In this document: positions 63,470 through 64,000 of the stretch, piece by piece
How positions within the stretch are numbered: position 1 is the stretch's first letter
Layout: every line of letters starts with the position of its first letter
Origin: Sphingomonas sp. PP-CE-3A-406
Lineage (GTDB): Bacteria > Pseudomonadota > Alphaproteobacteria > Sphingomonadales > Sphingomonadaceae
DNA length: 64,000 bases
Direction: 5' to 3'
Assembly (NCBI RefSeq): GCF_003688625.1
Contig: NZ_RCWY01000001.1
Coordinates: 1,240,001 to 1,304,000 of the forward strand
The notes under the pieces: model-generated
The model's database searches: none
Seen by the model: the letters and a program-made list of their open reading frames with translations, nothing else
Told to the model about the DNA's origin: nothing
Program-made: the position numbers and the translations under genes

Positions 63470-64000
63470 TGGATATGCTGCCGTTCCTTCTGGTGATGAT
63501 CGGTTCCGCGCTGGCGCTGGGGATCGTGCTGTTCGCGTTCGCCGGTCCGTCGACCGGGCGCGCCCAATCGCGCCGGATCGCCGCGGTGCGCGAGCGTCAC
63601 GGCGACGCGCTGGTGGTCGCCGAGGCGCAGTTGCGGCGCATCTCGATGACCCAAGATACCAAGATGGATCTCGCCTTCGGTCGTATCCTGCCAAACCCGG
63701 TACAGCTCGCCAAACGCCTCGCGATGACCGGCAAGGACTGGACCGTCGGACAATACGGACTGGCGACCGCGGGGATCGCGCTGGTCGTCGCCGCGCTGAT
63801 GCTGTTGAAGGGCCTGCCGATCCTGCTCGCGCTGCTGTTCGGCGTGTTCGTCGGCGTCGGCCTGCCGCATTTCATCGTCGGCAAGACGATCCAGCGGCGG
63901 ATCGGCAAGTTCACCGCGAAGTTTCCCGACGCGATCGACCTGCTGGTCCGCGGGCTTCGCTCGGGCCTGCCGATCAGCGAGACGATCGGGGTAGTCGGGC
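63469..64000 (+). CDS. tadB: Flp pilus inner-membrane platform protein TadB (partial)
   Basis: The first 177 residues of TadB, running past the right edge. ATG 63469 overlaps the cpaE stop. Visible: N-terminal helix (PFLLVMIGSALALGIVLFAF), central helices and the family motif KFTAKFPDAIDLLVRGLRSG. TadB with TadC forms the inner-membrane base that the ATPase TadA/CpaF acts on. Confidence 0.9.
   Translation, partial: MDMLPFLLVMIGSALALGIVLFAFAGPSTGRAQSRRIAAVRERHGDALVVAEAQLRRISMTQDTKMDLAFGRILPNPVQLAKRLAMTGKDWTVGQYGLATAGIALVVAALMLLKGLPILLALLFGVFVGVGLPHFIVGKTIQRRIGKFTAKFPDAIDLLVRGLRSGLPISETIGVVG

Noticed and set aside
61997..63694. 565-codon minus-strand open frame
   Set aside because: Antisense shadow of cpaD, cpaE and tadB.

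Overview
The window looks like a chromosomal segment of a sphingomonad (Sphingomonas or a close relative, Alphaproteobacteria). The evidence is high GC with strong third-position GC in the conserved genes, a CtrA regulator with TTAACC-type sites near its own gene, an alphaproteobacterial cpa/tad pilus locus, a catalase-like SrpA-family protein, a Dps ferritin, and dense proteobacterial palindromic repeats. The species call is inference; no rRNA or tRNA gene was seen.

Bases 1 to about 31,000 are accessory DNA. They begin with a MobA/MobL-type relaxase beside a 14-bp inverted repeat that could belong to an oriT. Next come three consecutive genes that appear to be diverged copies of one DnaQ-fold exonuclease; one keeps catalytic residues, one is split by an in-frame TAG. 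From 7 to 17 kb lies a mosaic of short, mostly secreted orphan proteins (EF-hand, pepsin-like protease, DUF3592-like, FG-GAP-like and unknown) separated by related palindromic repeats and containing several broken genes. From 17.7 to 25.8 kb there is a defence-like block: the 3' remnant of a HEAT/nuclease-type protein, a 1544-residue PD-(D/E)XK plus STAND ATPase protein resembling Avs-type phage sensors, and a convergent pair of DUF4238 genes. A frameshifted integrase C-terminus, a low-GC gene interrupted at a T8 tract, and a chemoreceptor gene flanked by 80-bp direct repeats follow.

From about 31.4 kb the content is mostly conserved core: TonB-like protein, MlaA-like protein, phosphoesterase, catalase-like protein, FAH-family hydrolase, PepSY membrane protein, an OB-fold protein with a collagen-like tail, an OmpR-type two-component system, CtrA, a phospholipase D-family protein, DNA polymerase IV, a membrane-anchored SET-domain protein, a CHASE4 histidine kinase translationally coupled to a REC-GGDEF-EAL protein, a ROK kinase, Dps, a lipoprotein, and ispH-thrB-rnhA in one run. 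An orphan MraZ-like regulator with clustered CtrA-type sites, an FAD oxidoreductase/lysophospholipase pair, and the Flp pilus operon cpaA-cpaB-cpaC-cpaD-cpaE-tadB (running off the right edge) complete the window.

Best candidates for something undescribed are the PD-(D/E)XK-STAND protein with its neighbours, the tandem array of one active and two degenerate DnaQ-fold proteins beside a relaxase, the structured 80-bp repeats flanking the chemoreceptor, and the palindrome-separated array of secreted orphan genes.
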